Both the position numbers and the translations under genes were made by a program. A stretch of DNA of 64,000 bases, taken from Mastigias papua (taxonomy: Eukaryota; Cnidaria; Scyphozoa; Rhizostomeae; Mastigiidae). The notes under the pieces are model-generated. The model saw only the letters and a program-made list of their open reading frames with translations. It was not told where the DNA came from and made no database searches. This document shows, piece after piece, positions 10,271-24,768 of this stretch (position 1 is the first letter of the stretch; each line of letters opens with the position of its first letter). The DNA is taken from contig OZ025269.1 of NCBI GenBank assembly GCA_964019165.1, forward strand, positions 9,163,191 to 9,227,190, given 5' to 3'.

Positions 10271-12777
10271 TATCCAAATATACAGATGTTAAGTTTGTCA
10301 ATCTATCAGTTCTCTTGGAATTTTTGGCCTTTCTTGCTCTTCTTTTATTGAAATGTGCGATGCTCTAGCTGTTGATATGCGACACCGGCGCTACCTAATC
10401 TCAAAACTCTCTAATACCATCATTCGAACGACTTATTACATCTTTTGCCGTAGAAACAAGCCGTGAAATAGTCCAGAACTTCTTTCCATCTAAGATGCAA
10501 TCCATTGTAGTTTTTTTTTATTATCCGTGTTTTAACTTTTGTTATCGTTAGTTATTTGTTTTATTGTTATCAGGCTAGCCAATTGTAACTACCTTTTTAA
10601 GTGAGGTTACCATTGTATGTAGCGGAATATAAAATGAAAGTCTCCATTATTATCTGTTAGCATCGTGATTAAAAAGCAATCGAGATTCCGAGCCATCCTC
10701 GCCCGTAGAATACACTGTTAAAGCACTTTGCATTTTACCTACCAGGGAGGCTGGGAATACTCATTGTCTTGTGATCAACATACTTGGAAACGATTGGACA
10801 CTGGATGACTTGCTGCATCATGTGCAGTCAGTAAATTTCTCTACGACGTTTTGAGCCCTGGTCAAATTAAGTATTCTATAGACCAAGGGGGCTCGGAATA
10901 TCCATTGTCTCTTGATGGAGAACCTGACAAAAGATTGGACACCTAATACATATTTCGGTCAATGGTAGTCAGCAAAATACATACGGGCGCTCTGTTACCA
11001 TTTGTTTTTCTATATTTTGCCACTTTTGCCAACCCGAAAGATCTGCGATACTTGCAAAGTGTTCTTTGTAGTATCTATATGTAGGAAGACTTGTTAATGT
11101 GACAGAATATTATATTCTTAAACCTGGAAATCTGACAGGGGCTCAAGCCCCCTAGCCCCGTCTGGATCTGCCCCTGGTTTTTAATAATAAAAGAGGATCA
11201 ACAGAACTATTATGAGCTAATTCCACGGATATGAAAATCTGCAGACGCACTTATGGAATGAAATGGCTTCAGCTTTTCTTTCTTCATACTGTAAAATTAT
11301 TTGAATTTTACTAAGAAAAGGATCAATTGTCCAATATCACAATTACTAATTGATGTAAGTAAATGATGCAACAAATAATAAAACTAGCAATAACAATGAA
11401 TGTTCCAAATTCATTAAGCAACGGCTTCTTCTAAAACTGTCTCCCTAACTGATGGTTATAACGGCTTTTACTCACGACTACTTCTAGCGACTCCCATTAA
11501 CGACTTTCACATGACGACTCTGATTGCTTCACATAACAACTGAACTGGACACAAAGCAGTATGGTCATTGTATGGTAGACAGATTACAGAACACAAAGAA
11601 AGGGCGATTACAACATAAGATGGTAACTGAAGATTAGTGGCATGGTAACAACTTACAAACAAGACTGAACGGTCAAAAATAAGGGTACGCCACTGACAAA
11701 AATAGAAGTACATTACATACTCGAGGAACAATAAACCAATTGTTCACCAATTCTCTTTTCTTGCACGACAAGTACAAAGCGCTACAACACAGTCAGGGGC
11801 GTTTCTAGCCCACAAGAACTGGGGGGGAGGGGCCAGTTGAGGGCCAGCCATCACAGATTGGGGAGACACTTGGAGCCTCACCCTAAAATCACCACACCCT
11901 TTGATTGTCACACCCAGTTCAATGCAAGGAAATGACTATCCTACTATTAAGGTAACAGCGAGCATAAAAGAAAAGATAAGCACTCTTGACAGCGCGATAA
12001 ATAGCAATGGTACTAATTAAAGAAGATTTGAATTTTGATGGAGGTCCCTCACCCCATCCTCAACATTTTCTCGTCGAATTTAGACGATTAGAAAATCAAT
12101 CCTAGAGAAAGCTGGGGGGGGGGGCATGACTCCTAATTCCTCCGTGGCGTCATCACTGGGAAGATAGTTACAGGTAATCCTGGAGTAGTAGTTTGTGGTC
12201 TATGGAATGCTAACAGTAGCACAAATTGCAGCTTGTTCACAATAAAACCTAAATGCACCAGTTGATAAGTTATATCATTTCAATCAAACAAAACTTGCAT
12301 ACAGAGAAAAAGATCTTGAGTGTTTTAAGATCCTGATCTTTGAAGACAGAAATGAACTTGCAGTGGGTAAGCAAAGGTTTCATTAATTTGTCTTAGTTGT
12401 TCTGTTCCAATCCGTTCAGTGTAATTTAATACGGCGATTGTCATGTCTTGAGTCAAAGTCATCAACAAACTGCTCTAGGTCTAGTGATTCGGCACGTTTT
12501 GACTCAATGGATAGAAGTGCTAGCTTACTCAAAAGGTCGTGGCACATCGAATTTCTCAAAAATGTTTTAACAAGTCTCCTTCACGTCTGTAGATTCTCTT
12601 TAGCCTTTTTAACCTGTGGCTCATTCTCACATGCGTCACCCATTCTCCTTTTAAAACTTATGTACTTATCCATAGCCAAAAAGCATGTGTTACTCCGTCA
12701 GAACTTTGATACATTTGCCTATCTTACACAACAATTTATCACCAACTTTTATTAAAGCCCGCCTCGCTTGTTAGTTA
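10271..12777. other. No intact gene; tandem-like degenerate repeat and element ends
   Basis: About 10738-10990 contains two diverged copies (period about 145 bp) of a unit sharing GGCTYGGAATA, CATTGTCTTGTGATC/CTCTTGATGG, GATTGGACAC and CAGTCAGYAAA blocks. The same unit occurs reversed at about 3780-3975. At 11120-11177 a sequence ends in CAGATCCAGACG-type text read on the - strand (CCAGGGGCAGATCC), as in some hAT termini. 11420-11745, read on the - strand, is LTR-like and shares GTTATGTGAAG with the solo LTR at 7481-8696. 11795-12155 starts CAGGGGCGTTTCTAGCC and ends CATCACTG, and may be a hAT relic. The ORF at 12438-12755 has no recognisable motif. Confidence 0.45.
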
Positions 12778-13379
12778 GTGCAGAACGGTGATTGTATCAG
12801 ATTGCAGTATAATCATCAAACGATAGCTCCCACGAAAGAGTACAAGTACTTAGGTACATTAATGGACCAAACACTCTCATTTAATACCAATTTCCACCGA
12901 GTGTACAAGAAAACGCCTGGAAAACTGAGGCTGCTCTTCTCTCTAAGGTCATATATTTCTAAAATCTACAGATGAATTTTGTTGCCTGTTCTTCTATATG
13001 CCTGTACAACAAATTTAAGCCTAACAAACACACAACTTCCAAAGCTATCATCTTTAGACAGAAGAATTGCCAGACTGGCCACCAAAAGGCAAACACCAAT
13101 ACAGAATGAAATGAAAAGGCATGCAGTTCTATTTGTTAGGAAGTATCTTGATAGACAACTTCGTGAAAACTTTCAAAACTTTTTCACTGTCGGAGCACAA
13201 GAGCAGAATACAAGAATAATGGGTTTATGCTTGGAGTACCAAAAGTCAAATTACAAGTTGCCAAGTCTAGCTTTCGGTCGATGGGTGTTAAAATCTACAA
13301 TGACGTACCTATCCAAAGTCGTCAAACTGATAGCCTCTTAATACGTAAAGAATACATAAAGAATCATTTTAACATTTAG
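12778..13379 (+). pseudogene. LINE ORF2 3'-terminal fragment
   Basis: The text TKEYKYLGTLMDQTLSF is the conserved post-YADD block of LINE reverse transcriptases. It is followed by a thumb/C-terminal region (ILLPVLLYAC, LDRRIARLATKRQT). One TGA at 12973-12975 and a frameshift near 13215 interrupt it; the other frame then reads MGVKIYNDVPIQ to a stop by 13379. A short (ATT)n run at about 13487-13503 is the likely 3' tail. The fragment is 5'-truncated, as usual for LINE copies. Confidence 0.75.
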
Positions 13380-13659
13380 GAAGCCATTTTAATTTTATTG
13401 ATAAGTTTGTAATCATTTATTTTGACAGGATATATATTAAAAGCAATGTACGTGACTCTGAAATGTACATCCTGTATAAAGATTTAATTTATTATTATTA
13501 TTATAAAGAGTTTTAATACCTCCCATAGCCGGAAGCCCTTAGCAGTATATTTAGCTTCTTGGGAAAGCCAGACTATCAACCAGTGGACCCGAGGCGCTTA
13601 CAAGAGACTTTCCTCTATGGAGAATTAGAAAATCAAGAAAACTCATAATATCTTCTTTG

Positions 13660-13753
13660 AAAAGTGGGGGGGCCAATGAAGGGACCAGAACAATTTCTGG
13701 GGGGCCGTGGTCCCCTCCGGCCCCCCCCCTCCCCCGTAGAACCGCCACTGAAC
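13660..13753 (-). mobile_element. hAT-like terminus relic
   Basis: Read on the - strand, the segment starts CAGTGGCGGTTCTACGGGGG and runs into G-rich text. This resembles the CAGTGGCG ends of hAT-type elements. The partner end was not found, so only one terminus is called. Confidence 0.4.
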
Positions 13754-14135
13754 ACAGTCGCTCGGCATTGCCGCCTAACCAGACTGTTACATCGCCTTTA
13801 TCCTACATTAGTTTTATCAGCCCAATACAAAGGCGCAATGTAAACAAAACAAAACGACTAAAACTTGACAATATGCTCCAAATATGCTTGTCCGTGTACA
13901 CTTCTCATTACAATATAGCGCATAAAACTTCACCTCGCACTCGTGAAACAATAAGAGTCCTCACTCTAGTGTTTTTATTATCCTCTTTATATTTAGTCAG
14001 TAATTCATATGTAATGCTTCATCATCAGTATTTGTGTATGTATGAGTGCAGCTCAATGTTAGTTAGTAGATCAGTTCGTTAATACAACATCGCGTATCTC
14101 TGGCTCAGTGTTCGCTGCATGCTAAACAAGAATAC

Positions 14136-15185
<1,050 letters not shown>

Positions 15186-15201
15186 CACTCCCCTCCTTGA
15201 C

Positions 15202-16096
15202 TCACCCTGAGTCAAGCATTAAACGCGTTTTCCATACTGAATCCTTAGCTGCAGCGCGCGTAGGCCTAAAAGCATGCCTGCGCTCACAAGCATTTGGCTC
15301 TCGATCTCTGGTCTGAGCTATGTTGCTATCACTGTCTACAACTACACTTCTGACTTCAAACGGATATAATTTCTGCAAAGGTCTACATAAAAAGTCTGGT
15401 TTACCTTTTCCTCCAATACGTACCTTTGCTCCTCTTGTCACTCTATCCTTTCCAGTAATCAGATCCGATACTACACACATTCTCCAATTTCCCCTGTGCA
15501 CGTTGTCCTCCTTGATCAGTACGACATCTCCGATTTTCGTCTCGGAACGGTCTCCCTTGTTAATGCGATGCACTTCTCGTTAATCAGTGAGATATTCTCG
15601 TCTCCAGCGTGTCCAAAAATGATCGAGCTTCTTGATGAGGAATAAAAATCTCTTACAGTAAGCTGGACTATCTTCATCAGCATTGTCTGTGGTACTTTCG
15701 ATGCCTTCAGCTAGCTGTGGTAACCTTCTACCGTAGATTCAGTGAAATGGTGTTAAAGCGTCATACCCTAACTCGTCATACAGATATGATAAAGGTCTCG
15801 AATTTAAAGTCCATTCATTTTCTATCAGAATAGTATGTAATTCATCAAATGTTAATCTAGCATTTCCCAGAGTTTTTCTTAAACACCTTTTTACACTACC
15901 CACTAATCTCTCAAAATGACCTCCCACCAGGGTGACCTTTCTAAGTTGAATTTCCAATTTATCCTTTTGGACTGCAAAAAAGAAACTACTGCGTGGTCAC
16001 AAGCAAGCTTATGCAAAAACTTGTTGGTAAACTTGAAAGTTTTTGCATTGTCTGAATTTATCAAATCTGGAGTTCTTCTGCGTGCTGTAAATCTCC
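15202..16096 (-). pseudogene. BEL/Pao integrase, C-terminal half
   Basis: Reading from 16096 downwards: RRFTARRRTPDL, then the catalytic block SDNAKTF, KRINWKFNLERSPWW, a one-base deletion (a GGGG run reduced to GGG near 15916), then GGHFERLVGSVKRCL and NSRPLSYLYDE. After a stop by 15739 the BEL-specific C-terminal domain resumes at about 15573 (GDVVLIKEDNVHRGNWRM, LYPFEV) and stops at 15202. The upstream half of integrase continues beyond the TTAA element at 23028. Confidence 0.88.
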
Positions 16097-16344
16097 TTAA
16101 AGTGCTTATGCAACCAAATCATGCATTTTTTAAATTGTAGTTAATTTTGACAAACACGATGTGTTAGGCAATATCCAGAAATCAGAATTGAAATATGTCC
16201 ATCCTAAGCGTCGTAATAAGCATGCAAAGTTGCGCTATTTACAAGCTTTCTTGAGAAAAAATTTTTTCGCCTATGACGTAGAAAGTAGGACACATCTCAT
16301 TCGCTGCTATACAAAGCATTGCAAAGTTTCACTGATCACAAAAG

Positions 16345-16719
16345 ATGGCAAGGCATGGAAGGAAAAATCACGATGGCGGGAAGCGGTGTGTAGCTGGCGG
16401 ACCAAATGGCGAAAGCTGTGGAAATGGCCAACATACACCAGGTGGCTCCATTCATCATTTTCCCCACCAAGAGAAAGAACCAGACAGATATATGCAGTGG
16501 GTTCGTTTTGTTCGCAGACATAGGCCTAAGTGGACTCCAACGAGTAGATAGACGATTCTTTGTTGCATACACTTTGAAGATTCATGTTTCACAGTTAATC
16601 GTAGCATTGCTCAAAGTCTAGGAATAAAGACAATGTTAAAACCTAATGCAGTGCCGACAGTTGATGCTGCAAATGAGATAACGGAGAAACCAAAGCAATC
16701 TGGTCGTGAACGCAGAAAG
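16345..16719 (+). pseudogene. THAP zinc-finger exon with an in-frame stop
   Basis: After an ATG at 16345 the frame gives KRCVAGGPNGESC, SIHHFPHQEKE, a Trp-rich helix (MQWVRFVRRHRPKW), then TAG at 16549-16551. In the same frame it continues with ILCCIHFEDSCF and ending block NAVPTVD. The C2CH ligands and the AVPT signature identify a THAP DNA-binding domain. The stop falls just before the second ligand pair, so without read-through no zinc site forms. The exon ends AAAG|GTACGA (donor at 16720). It is probably the DNA-binding part of the transposase of the surrounding TTAA element. Confidence 0.75.
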
Positions 16720-17423
16720 GTACGATGGCCCTTGCTTGATTATAATAATTTTTTCATGTTCGAGTAACCGTGAAATCTTGAATATAAGCATTAAGCCTGA
16801 AGAGGTTCAATTGCACAGTATTGGTGCAATAGTGTACGACAGTTTTTCCCGGGAGGGGTGCTGGGAGGTGGGGGGCAGAGGTAGAATTTGTAGAGCATCA
16901 TAAAACTATATAATTAAAGGAAATATTTGGGCATAATTAAGAAGTGAAATACATTTAGGGTGCTCATTCCCCTTTACCCCTTCAACTTAGTAACTGAAGT
17001 TAAAAGTTAGTTTACTTAGGCTACCCTAGGAAACAATGCTTTCCAGTTAAATATAGCTATACACACTGAATGCCAAATTTATGCCCTGTATTGATGATTG
17101 GAGGGAAGCTTTTCCAAAGAAAGCAATTTTGGTTTGTTTACATCGAAGCTTTAAGTAAGGGGGCTTGTTTTGCAGGGAGCTTATAAGTGGGAATGTATAG
17201 CATGATAGTAAAGCTATTTTGGAAAATAAGCTATATTTGGTCTCTAATGCTATCACTATGGGAGATGTCAAAGAAGAGAGGCAAATTGTGCATTGCAAAC
17301 AAATCATGTGCTGCAAATAAGAATGTTTGGGAAAGAAGCTGATAAGAATTCAGCTGGTAAAATTTAGAATGTAATGATTTGCCATCTTGCAAGTAATATC
17401 TCCAATCTAGTCCTTGACTTAAT

Positions 17424-17805
<382 letters not shown>

Positions 17806-18740
17806 TTTGTTTAGGGTATTGTTACTGTTGCTTTTGATTATGTGTAGCTTTTCTGATGCACAAAGGTCACATCTTCTTGAAATGTTGCTATATGGTTGAG
17901 CTGCGGTGATAATAGACCATTGAATTTGGTATTCTGTATTGTTGTCCTTAAGTTGCCAGATGTATTTGGAGAGTTCCGTGCTGTTGGAGTATTTGTTGTT
18001 CTTAAATGACAGTTTATGTTGGGTGAAACGTTGTTTGAATGTCCCTTCAGTCGCGCCTATGTAATTTTTCCCGGTTGCGTCCTCGTTTGTGGTCACTTTG
18101 GCATTGTAGACAATGTTAGTGGTGAGGCAGTTATTGTTTAAAGGGCAGTCTTCTTTTATACGGCAGTTGCATGATTTTGATGTGGTGATGGGCGGTTTGG
18201 TGTTGAGGATTTTCTTGTTGTGCTTGCTAATGATGGAGGCCATGTTTTCTGTACAGCTGTAACTAATTTTCAGGTTATTTTTGTTAAAGATGCTGTGAAA
18301 TCTATGGGTTTTAGGAAAATGCTTGTTTATTAGCTTGCGGAATATGTAGCCGATGTTAGTGCGTATGTTCTTGTTATATGGAGGGTTGTACCAAATGATG
18401 TTCCGTTGCCTACTTTTCCTTCTACTTGCGGCTGGGTCATGGTTGCTGTAGGTAAGGGGCTGATTGAATCCGCAGGATTTTAGGGCGTCTTCATAGGTTG
18501 GTTTTATTTTGCTGAATTCTGTTTCATTGCAGGATAAGCTGGAGATTCGGTGGCTAATGTTTTTTGGAAGTTGTTTGATGATACTGGGTGGATGGTTGGA
18601 CTTTGTATTGATGTATAGTGGCTGGTCATTGGGTTTTCTGTAAGGGTAGTATGTTCCGCTGTTGAGGTTGAATGTAACGTCCAGGTAGTTGACTACTTTC
18701 ATGTTTGTCTGTATTGTGATGTTTAGTCCGTGGTCTCCGT

Positions 18741-18979
18741 CGCTCCGAACTAATCTCCAAGTGCAGACATGAAAACAAATATTATTTAATCAACAATAAT
18801 ACGTAATAGATATATCCCTTGATAGCAATTCGCTTAATCAACCTTGTTTTAGAATCTTATTAATTAATCGAATCTGCGTATTTGGAATGTTATTCAGTTA
18901 TAGGCTGTCTGATGAGTGCTTAGGCACGAAACTCAGAGTAACAGAGAATTGGTCTTTTCCTTTTCTATATTTCTGCTAT
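18741..18979 (+). repeat. Right terminal repeat (inverted) of the Penelope-like element
   Basis: This is the mirror copy of 17567-17805. It starts at the truncated 5' end of the ORF and ends GCTAT next to a short hairpin-like sequence (18981-19009). Confidence 0.93.
18905..18944 (+). ncRNA. Type I hammerhead ribozyme core, + strand copy
   Basis: The core is CTGATGA (18909-18915). Stem II is GTGC/GCAC closed by TTAG (18916-18927), followed by GAAA (18928-18931). Stem III is minimal, with C-G and U-A pairs closed by CAG (18932-18938), then TA at 18939-18940 with cleavage expected after 18940. Stem I is CTGT (18905-18908) with ACAG (18941-18944). All invariant core bases are present. The very short stem III is typical of Penelope hammerheads, which work best as dimers. 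Confidence 0.85.
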
Positions 18980-19038
18980 CAACGCTCTGTACTTTGTACA
19001 TAGAGCACTATATGCTGGTGAAGGCAACACCTTCTATT

Positions 19039-20127
<1,089 letters not shown>

Positions 20128-20639
20128 TGAATTTTCTTGTCATTTTTACTTATTTTAAAAGGTTTTCAGTGCATTCAGTACTATACTGCTTTAAAGTGCA
20201 CCCTGTATAAACATAAAAGCATTGCCAACCTAATTTACCCTTAAAAGGTACTTAAAATACTAATGAGAAAGGAAAGGAGAAATATGTAAACAAAAATTAG
20301 CTCATTTTTGTGCCTAAAATTGATTCAGATTATCAACTTCTTTGATCTTACAATGTGCAGAATATTTGTAATTTCATTTTGAGTTGGCAAAAATTTGCAA
20401 AAGGCAGAGGGTTTCTGTACTTGTAGAAATGTTTGTGAATTATTTCATCTATATTCCCCAGTGGCATTTCTTTGTCTGTTGTATAGCAAGCCAAACTCTT
20501 TACACAAATAGACATCAATATAATGGTGTACAAAGGTCCCATTTCTCCAATGACTGCACTGCTGGTGAGACCATCATAGTCTTATGGTCTACATGCACTT
20601 TGACCAATACTTTCTTGACTTTTCATTCATACATCAAAC

Positions 20640-21579
20640 TGAAGCTCCAAAATACCCCTTTCAGATGGTAGCAGCAGATCTCTTTTATTGGAATGGACAA
20701 GATTTTCTACTTGTGGTGGACTACTACAGCAGATACTGGGAAATTATGAAATTATGTGAGATCAATTCAAGTTCAGTGATTAAAAAGTTGAAACATATGT
20801 TTTCAAGAGTTGGTATACCAGAAATTTTGCGAAGTGACAATGGTCCTCAATTTTCATCTCAAGAATTTAGAAAGTTTACACAATCTCGGTATTTTCAGCA
20901 CATAACGAGCAGTCCATATTATCCAAAATCTAATGGATTGGCAGAGCGATACATTCAGACAATCAAAAATTTGCTAGAACGATGTAAATTATCAAATAGT
21001 GATCCATACTTGGCAATGCTGGAATTACGTAATACACCAATAGCAAATGATAAATCACCTGCAGAATATGCATTTGGTCACCAACTTCGATCAATAATTC
21101 CTGTACACCAGAATCAACTTAAAGTTAGATCTAGTGGTGCTGAAGATTTTACATCAAAGTGGCAAGAATCAAAGAGAAAGCAAGCTACATATTACAACAA
21201 ACATAGCAAGAACTTAAAAGATCTGTGTGGAGGAGAAAGAGTGAGGGTACTTAAGGAAAACAAATGGAAACCAGCTATTGTTGAAGCAAAAACAAATCAT
21301 CCAAGAAGTTATATTGTTCAAACAGACGATGGAAAAGAGCTGCGTAGAAATCGAGTTCACATTCGTAGCAATGATGAAAGAGAACCTATATATCTTTCAG
21401 ATGATGATAACAGTGATGATGGAATTGAAACTATGCAAAAACAACATACACAAAATAATGTGGAAAATAAAGAGATCTATAATGAGACTGATGGTAACAG
21501 CGTAGATAAAGATGAAACAAACAAAAACAGCGTTAAAACTCGATCAGGCCGCATTGTGAAAAGACCAAGCTACTTATAA
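20640..21579 (+). pseudogene. Ty3/gypsy integrase fragment
   Basis: The DDE core is visible: VAADLFYW (Asp), RSDNGPQF (Asp) and KSNGLAERYIQ (Glu). It is followed by a C-terminal region with GERVRVLKENKWKPA, an acidic linker, and a TRSGRIVKRPSYL end typical of gypsy pol termini. Upstream of about 20640 the similarity stops, so zinc finger, RNase H and RT are missing. The frame is intact for over 300 codons. A purine tract and an LTR follow. The ATG at 20584 lies in unrelated sequence and is not meaningful. Confidence 0.85.
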
Positions 21580-21618
21580 GACTACGTATAACAAACTTTC
21601 ATTTTTTAAGAGGAAGGA

Positions 21619-21887
21619 TGTTATGATATTGACATTATAATACTACGCATGCGTTAAATTTAGTTACGCATAACTTGTTATTTAGTTTTAGTGCATTTGG
21701 GAAATAATAATCCCAACGCAACATGCTCTGCTTTGGTTAGGGACACACATAGACCCTCTAGGGATATAAACAGTTATAGATCTTATGATTATTGATATTT
21801 TAGTCAGTTCGATTTTGTTGCTTGATATATGATGAACTCTTGAGTTAATGAGGTTAGTTTTTCTGCGTGATGACAGAAATTATTACA
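21619..21887 (+). repeat. Probable 3' LTR of the gypsy fragment
   Basis: It begins TGTTATGATATTG right after a purine tract (AAGAGGAAGGA) 40 bp past the integrase stop, and ends TATTACA. A TATA-like GGGATATAAACAG lies in its middle. The right boundary is inferred from TG...CA ends only. Confidence 0.55.
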
Positions 21888-23000
21888 CATACTCACAAGA
21901 ACCTTGCAGAATTTCCCAGCTTTACTGAAGGGCAACCCTCTTAACTGAAATATGAAATGAAGTAAGAAATTATCCATTTGCTAAAAGTACACATGCATAA
22001 CTTAGAGGGAGTTCAGATAAATAACTTGTTGTTAGTAATTAGTGCTAACTAGTTTTAAATGAAAATGCAATAGTGGAGAAAAAACAGGTACTAAACATAT
22101 ATACTTATTCAGCTTATTTTATTCTTCAGCTTACACCAAATAATAATTCCTCTCATTATTAATTTTTAGAATTTTTCCCGAACCCCTCCTAATTATTGCA
22201 ACCCATACCCAAATTCTTATTTTCAAGGATTTTATGAGAGATAATGAGTTTTTTTATAACTTTACTCAATCAACATCCCCCCCCCCCCCGATAAGTACTT
22301 TTCAGGGGATTTTCCAACTCCCTATGTATTTGCCTCCCTCCAACTATTCGTTATTCTGTGTCGTTACTCCAGAGCACATATGTGGGACTATTTTCTTCTC
22401 TGATTACGCATGGCTTCGATATAGGCCTACACCATATAGGCCCTTGTCGAGACAAAATATTACGTCGGAAAGTACACTCACCCACGATCAGCGCTGTTTC
22501 GTCTTTCGAACTATGCATCAACTGCAGCTAGTGGGATACAATCTACGTCTTCTTTCATAGCTACAGACCTGTGCTGCTTCACCAGCAACACCGATGGGTT
22601 CGTCAGGGTACGATGCATTTGTGCCTAGATACACAACGCCACAGTGACTATGATCGTCATCTCCACTCTCGCGCTCTTCATTCAAAATCGATTCTTCATC
22701 ATCATAGCTTAGGTTTTACTCATCAGACGACACTGCGAAAGAAATCTGAGTTGCCTGTATAGTTGTTGGCCAATACGGAGTTAAATGCAGATACAACTTC
22801 CCAACAAGTTCCGTACTCCTACACAGTATTTTGGTGCTTGACTCCTACTTTTTACGTCATGCGCAAGTTTGAGTTTTCGCATCGGGTACACTATCTTAAC
22901 CGCAGAATAGCGTCACTTTTAGTAAATACATGCATAGGTGTTTGGTACCAAAATGACGAGGAAAGATAAAATTTTCAGAATTCGATGATAACTCATTTTC
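21888..23000. other. Right part of the TTAA element, no gene recognised
   Basis: There are several short ORFs without motifs. A poly-C run (22276-22290) with GATAAGTACTTTTC lies downstream. The right terminal inverted repeat follows at 23005-23023. Confidence 0.5.
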
Positions 23001-23027
23001 GAAAATTTGGTTGCATAAGCACTTTAA

Positions 23028-23631
23028 GCTGCGAATAAAAGTTGGTCCTGACAGATCCTCAATTAAATCTAAGTGCAGTGCTCTAGATGTACAACATACA
23101 TAAAGCACAACATAGCATTTTTCCATCTTACCTGTCTTTGTCTTATTGTATATTGGACCTGCAAAATCTTTCCCTACATTTAAGAAGGGCGGTGTCTTCT
23201 GAACCCTGAAGTGTGGCAATTCTGCTGTTTGTGGAGCTGAATAAGACTTACCTTGAGCTTTCTTACAAATAACGCATTTTCTAATTAGCTTCTTAACTGA
23301 CTGTCTTCCCTGTGGGATCCAATATTTGCTACGGATTTCCGCCAGCGTTGATTCAAGACCGTTATGGAGAACTCTATCGTGGCAAGAATAAACGAGCAGT
23401 TCTGTAAACTTACCTTCTTTGGGCAAAAGAATAGGAAATTTTCCCTCTAACTCTAAATCTGAATTTCCTAACCTCCCCTTGCATTAAAGTATTTTATCTT
23501 CTTCAATCAGACCTAAATTAGTAGACAATTGATTAAATTTAGGGTCCTTACGAATGGATATCTGAGCATCAACAACCCATTTAAGTTCAGCGTTTTTCAA
23601 CTCCTCCGCATTAAGTTCTTCTAATTTTAAG
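23028..23631 (-). pseudogene. BEL/Pao integrase, N-terminal half
   Basis: Reading downwards from 23631: LKLEELNAEELKNAE, an in-frame stop at 23484-23486, then the zinc-binding block HDRVLHNGLESTLAEIR, CVICKKAQ, and the first catalytic region (VGKDFAGPIY, SRALHLDLIEDLSG). It ends at PTFIRS where the TTAA element entered. The remaining catalytic residues are at 15202-16096. Confidence 0.88.
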
Positions 23632-23636
23632 CCTGG

Positions 23637-24290
23637 TATCCATATAGTCGTTGAGGGTCGTTGACAGTCTTTTTCAGTCATTGTGGGTCGCTGACATAGG
23701 TGCATTTCCATATAGTCTTTGAGGGTCGTTGAGGGTCGTCGAGGGTCGTCGAGGGTCGTTGTGGGTCGTTCAAAGTATGTCAGAGTTGCAGCGCGCTCTA
23801 GGCCTGTCAAGCAACTGGCACCACAAAGAAAATTGTCATGCATGACAGAAACAGGCATGGACTTTTTGTTGCTGGTCTATTCATTTGTGACATTAAATTC
23901 ATTCAGATGAGAAAGATAAGAACACAAAGACTGAAAAATTCTTTGCTACGTCTGCAGGATTGAAAAAAATGTTTGCTTAATTCACTATATAGGTAATAAT
24001 ACGTGAATCTCGGGCATAAAATCACACATGTTAAAGTTCCCTAACTTGGTATGATGTTGCTTGTCCGCCATCACGGGTGATATTGAGCTTTTTTTGGGTC
24101 GATGACAGGTTTTGTCAGTCGTTGCGGGTCGTTGAGATAGAAGTTAGTTCTATCTCAGCGACCCTCAACGACTCAGTCGTTAAAGTGATTAAAATGACTA
24201 TTGGGTTGTTTCCATATAGTCGTTGTGGGTCGCTGACAGTCTTTAAGCTTTAGGAAAGACCGTCAACGACCCTCAACGACTATATGGATA
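23637..24290. mobile_element. 654-bp miniature element with GGGTCGTTGA arrays
   Basis: The ends are perfect inverted repeats starting TATCCATATAGTCGTTGAGG. The flanks are CCTGG (23632-23636) and CCAGG (24291-24295). Many copies of GGGTCGTYGA or its complement sit near both ends (for example 23715-23770 and 24120-24280). The BEL reading frame on each side (KPG ... LKLEEL) is restored if the element plus one 5-bp flank is removed. A 5-bp CCWGG target is therefore suggested. No ORF belongs to it. Confidence 0.8.
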
Positions 24291-24295
24291 CCAGG

Positions 24296-24768
24296 CTTTA
24301 CTGACGATGATGAATTATTATGTTTGGCCTTAACATTTGCAATAAAACGCAACACGTATGCCGTGACTCTAAAAAGCCGATCAAGAGAACTAAATGTGTT
24401 GATATCAATAACTTTTGAAATACCTGTAGGCCTATCTTCAGCTATTGTTAATGCAACGGAAGACTTCTTCTTTTCCTCAGTAACATCAGATGTACTATCC
24501 AATAAAAGTTCCGTTGGCCAATGTTCTCTTTCCATCAACAACCAATGTGGCCCTTGCCACCATATTCTGCTTTTAATCAGTTCACTTGCCAAAGCACCAC
24601 GTGAACCCAACTCTGCTGGATTGCACAAACCTGCACAGTGTCCCCAATCCTTCTTATCTGAAAGCTTCAAAATTTCATCTACTCTATGTTGAACAAATTG
24701 TTTCCATTCTCCGGCATTGTTAATCCAATAGAGTGCAGTTTTACTATCTAACCAATACCTGCAACCCT
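24296..24768 (-). pseudogene. BEL/Pao RNase H end and connector
   Basis: It follows a two-base TA insertion after KSQLKI. The shifted frame reads GCRYWLDSKTALYWI (RNase H block), HRVDEILKLSDKK, NPAELGSRGALASEL, a Trp-rich WWQGPHWLL block and FRVTAYVLRFIANV. These are diagnostic of the BEL/Pao region between RNase H and integrase. It ends at the miniature element. Confidence 0.88.

Noticed and set aside
12438..12755. 105-codon ORF as a gene
   Set aside because: It has no motif, no splice or neighbour support, and lies in relic-rich DNA.
20584..20640. ATG start of the gypsy integrase frame
   Set aside because: The first residues match no integrase and the similarity starts only at about 20640; the frame is a truncation product.
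20638..21887. Ginger-type DNA transposon instead of gypsy
   Set aside because: A purine tract and LTR-like TG...CA segment follow the integrase, and no Ginger-type terminal repeat was seen.
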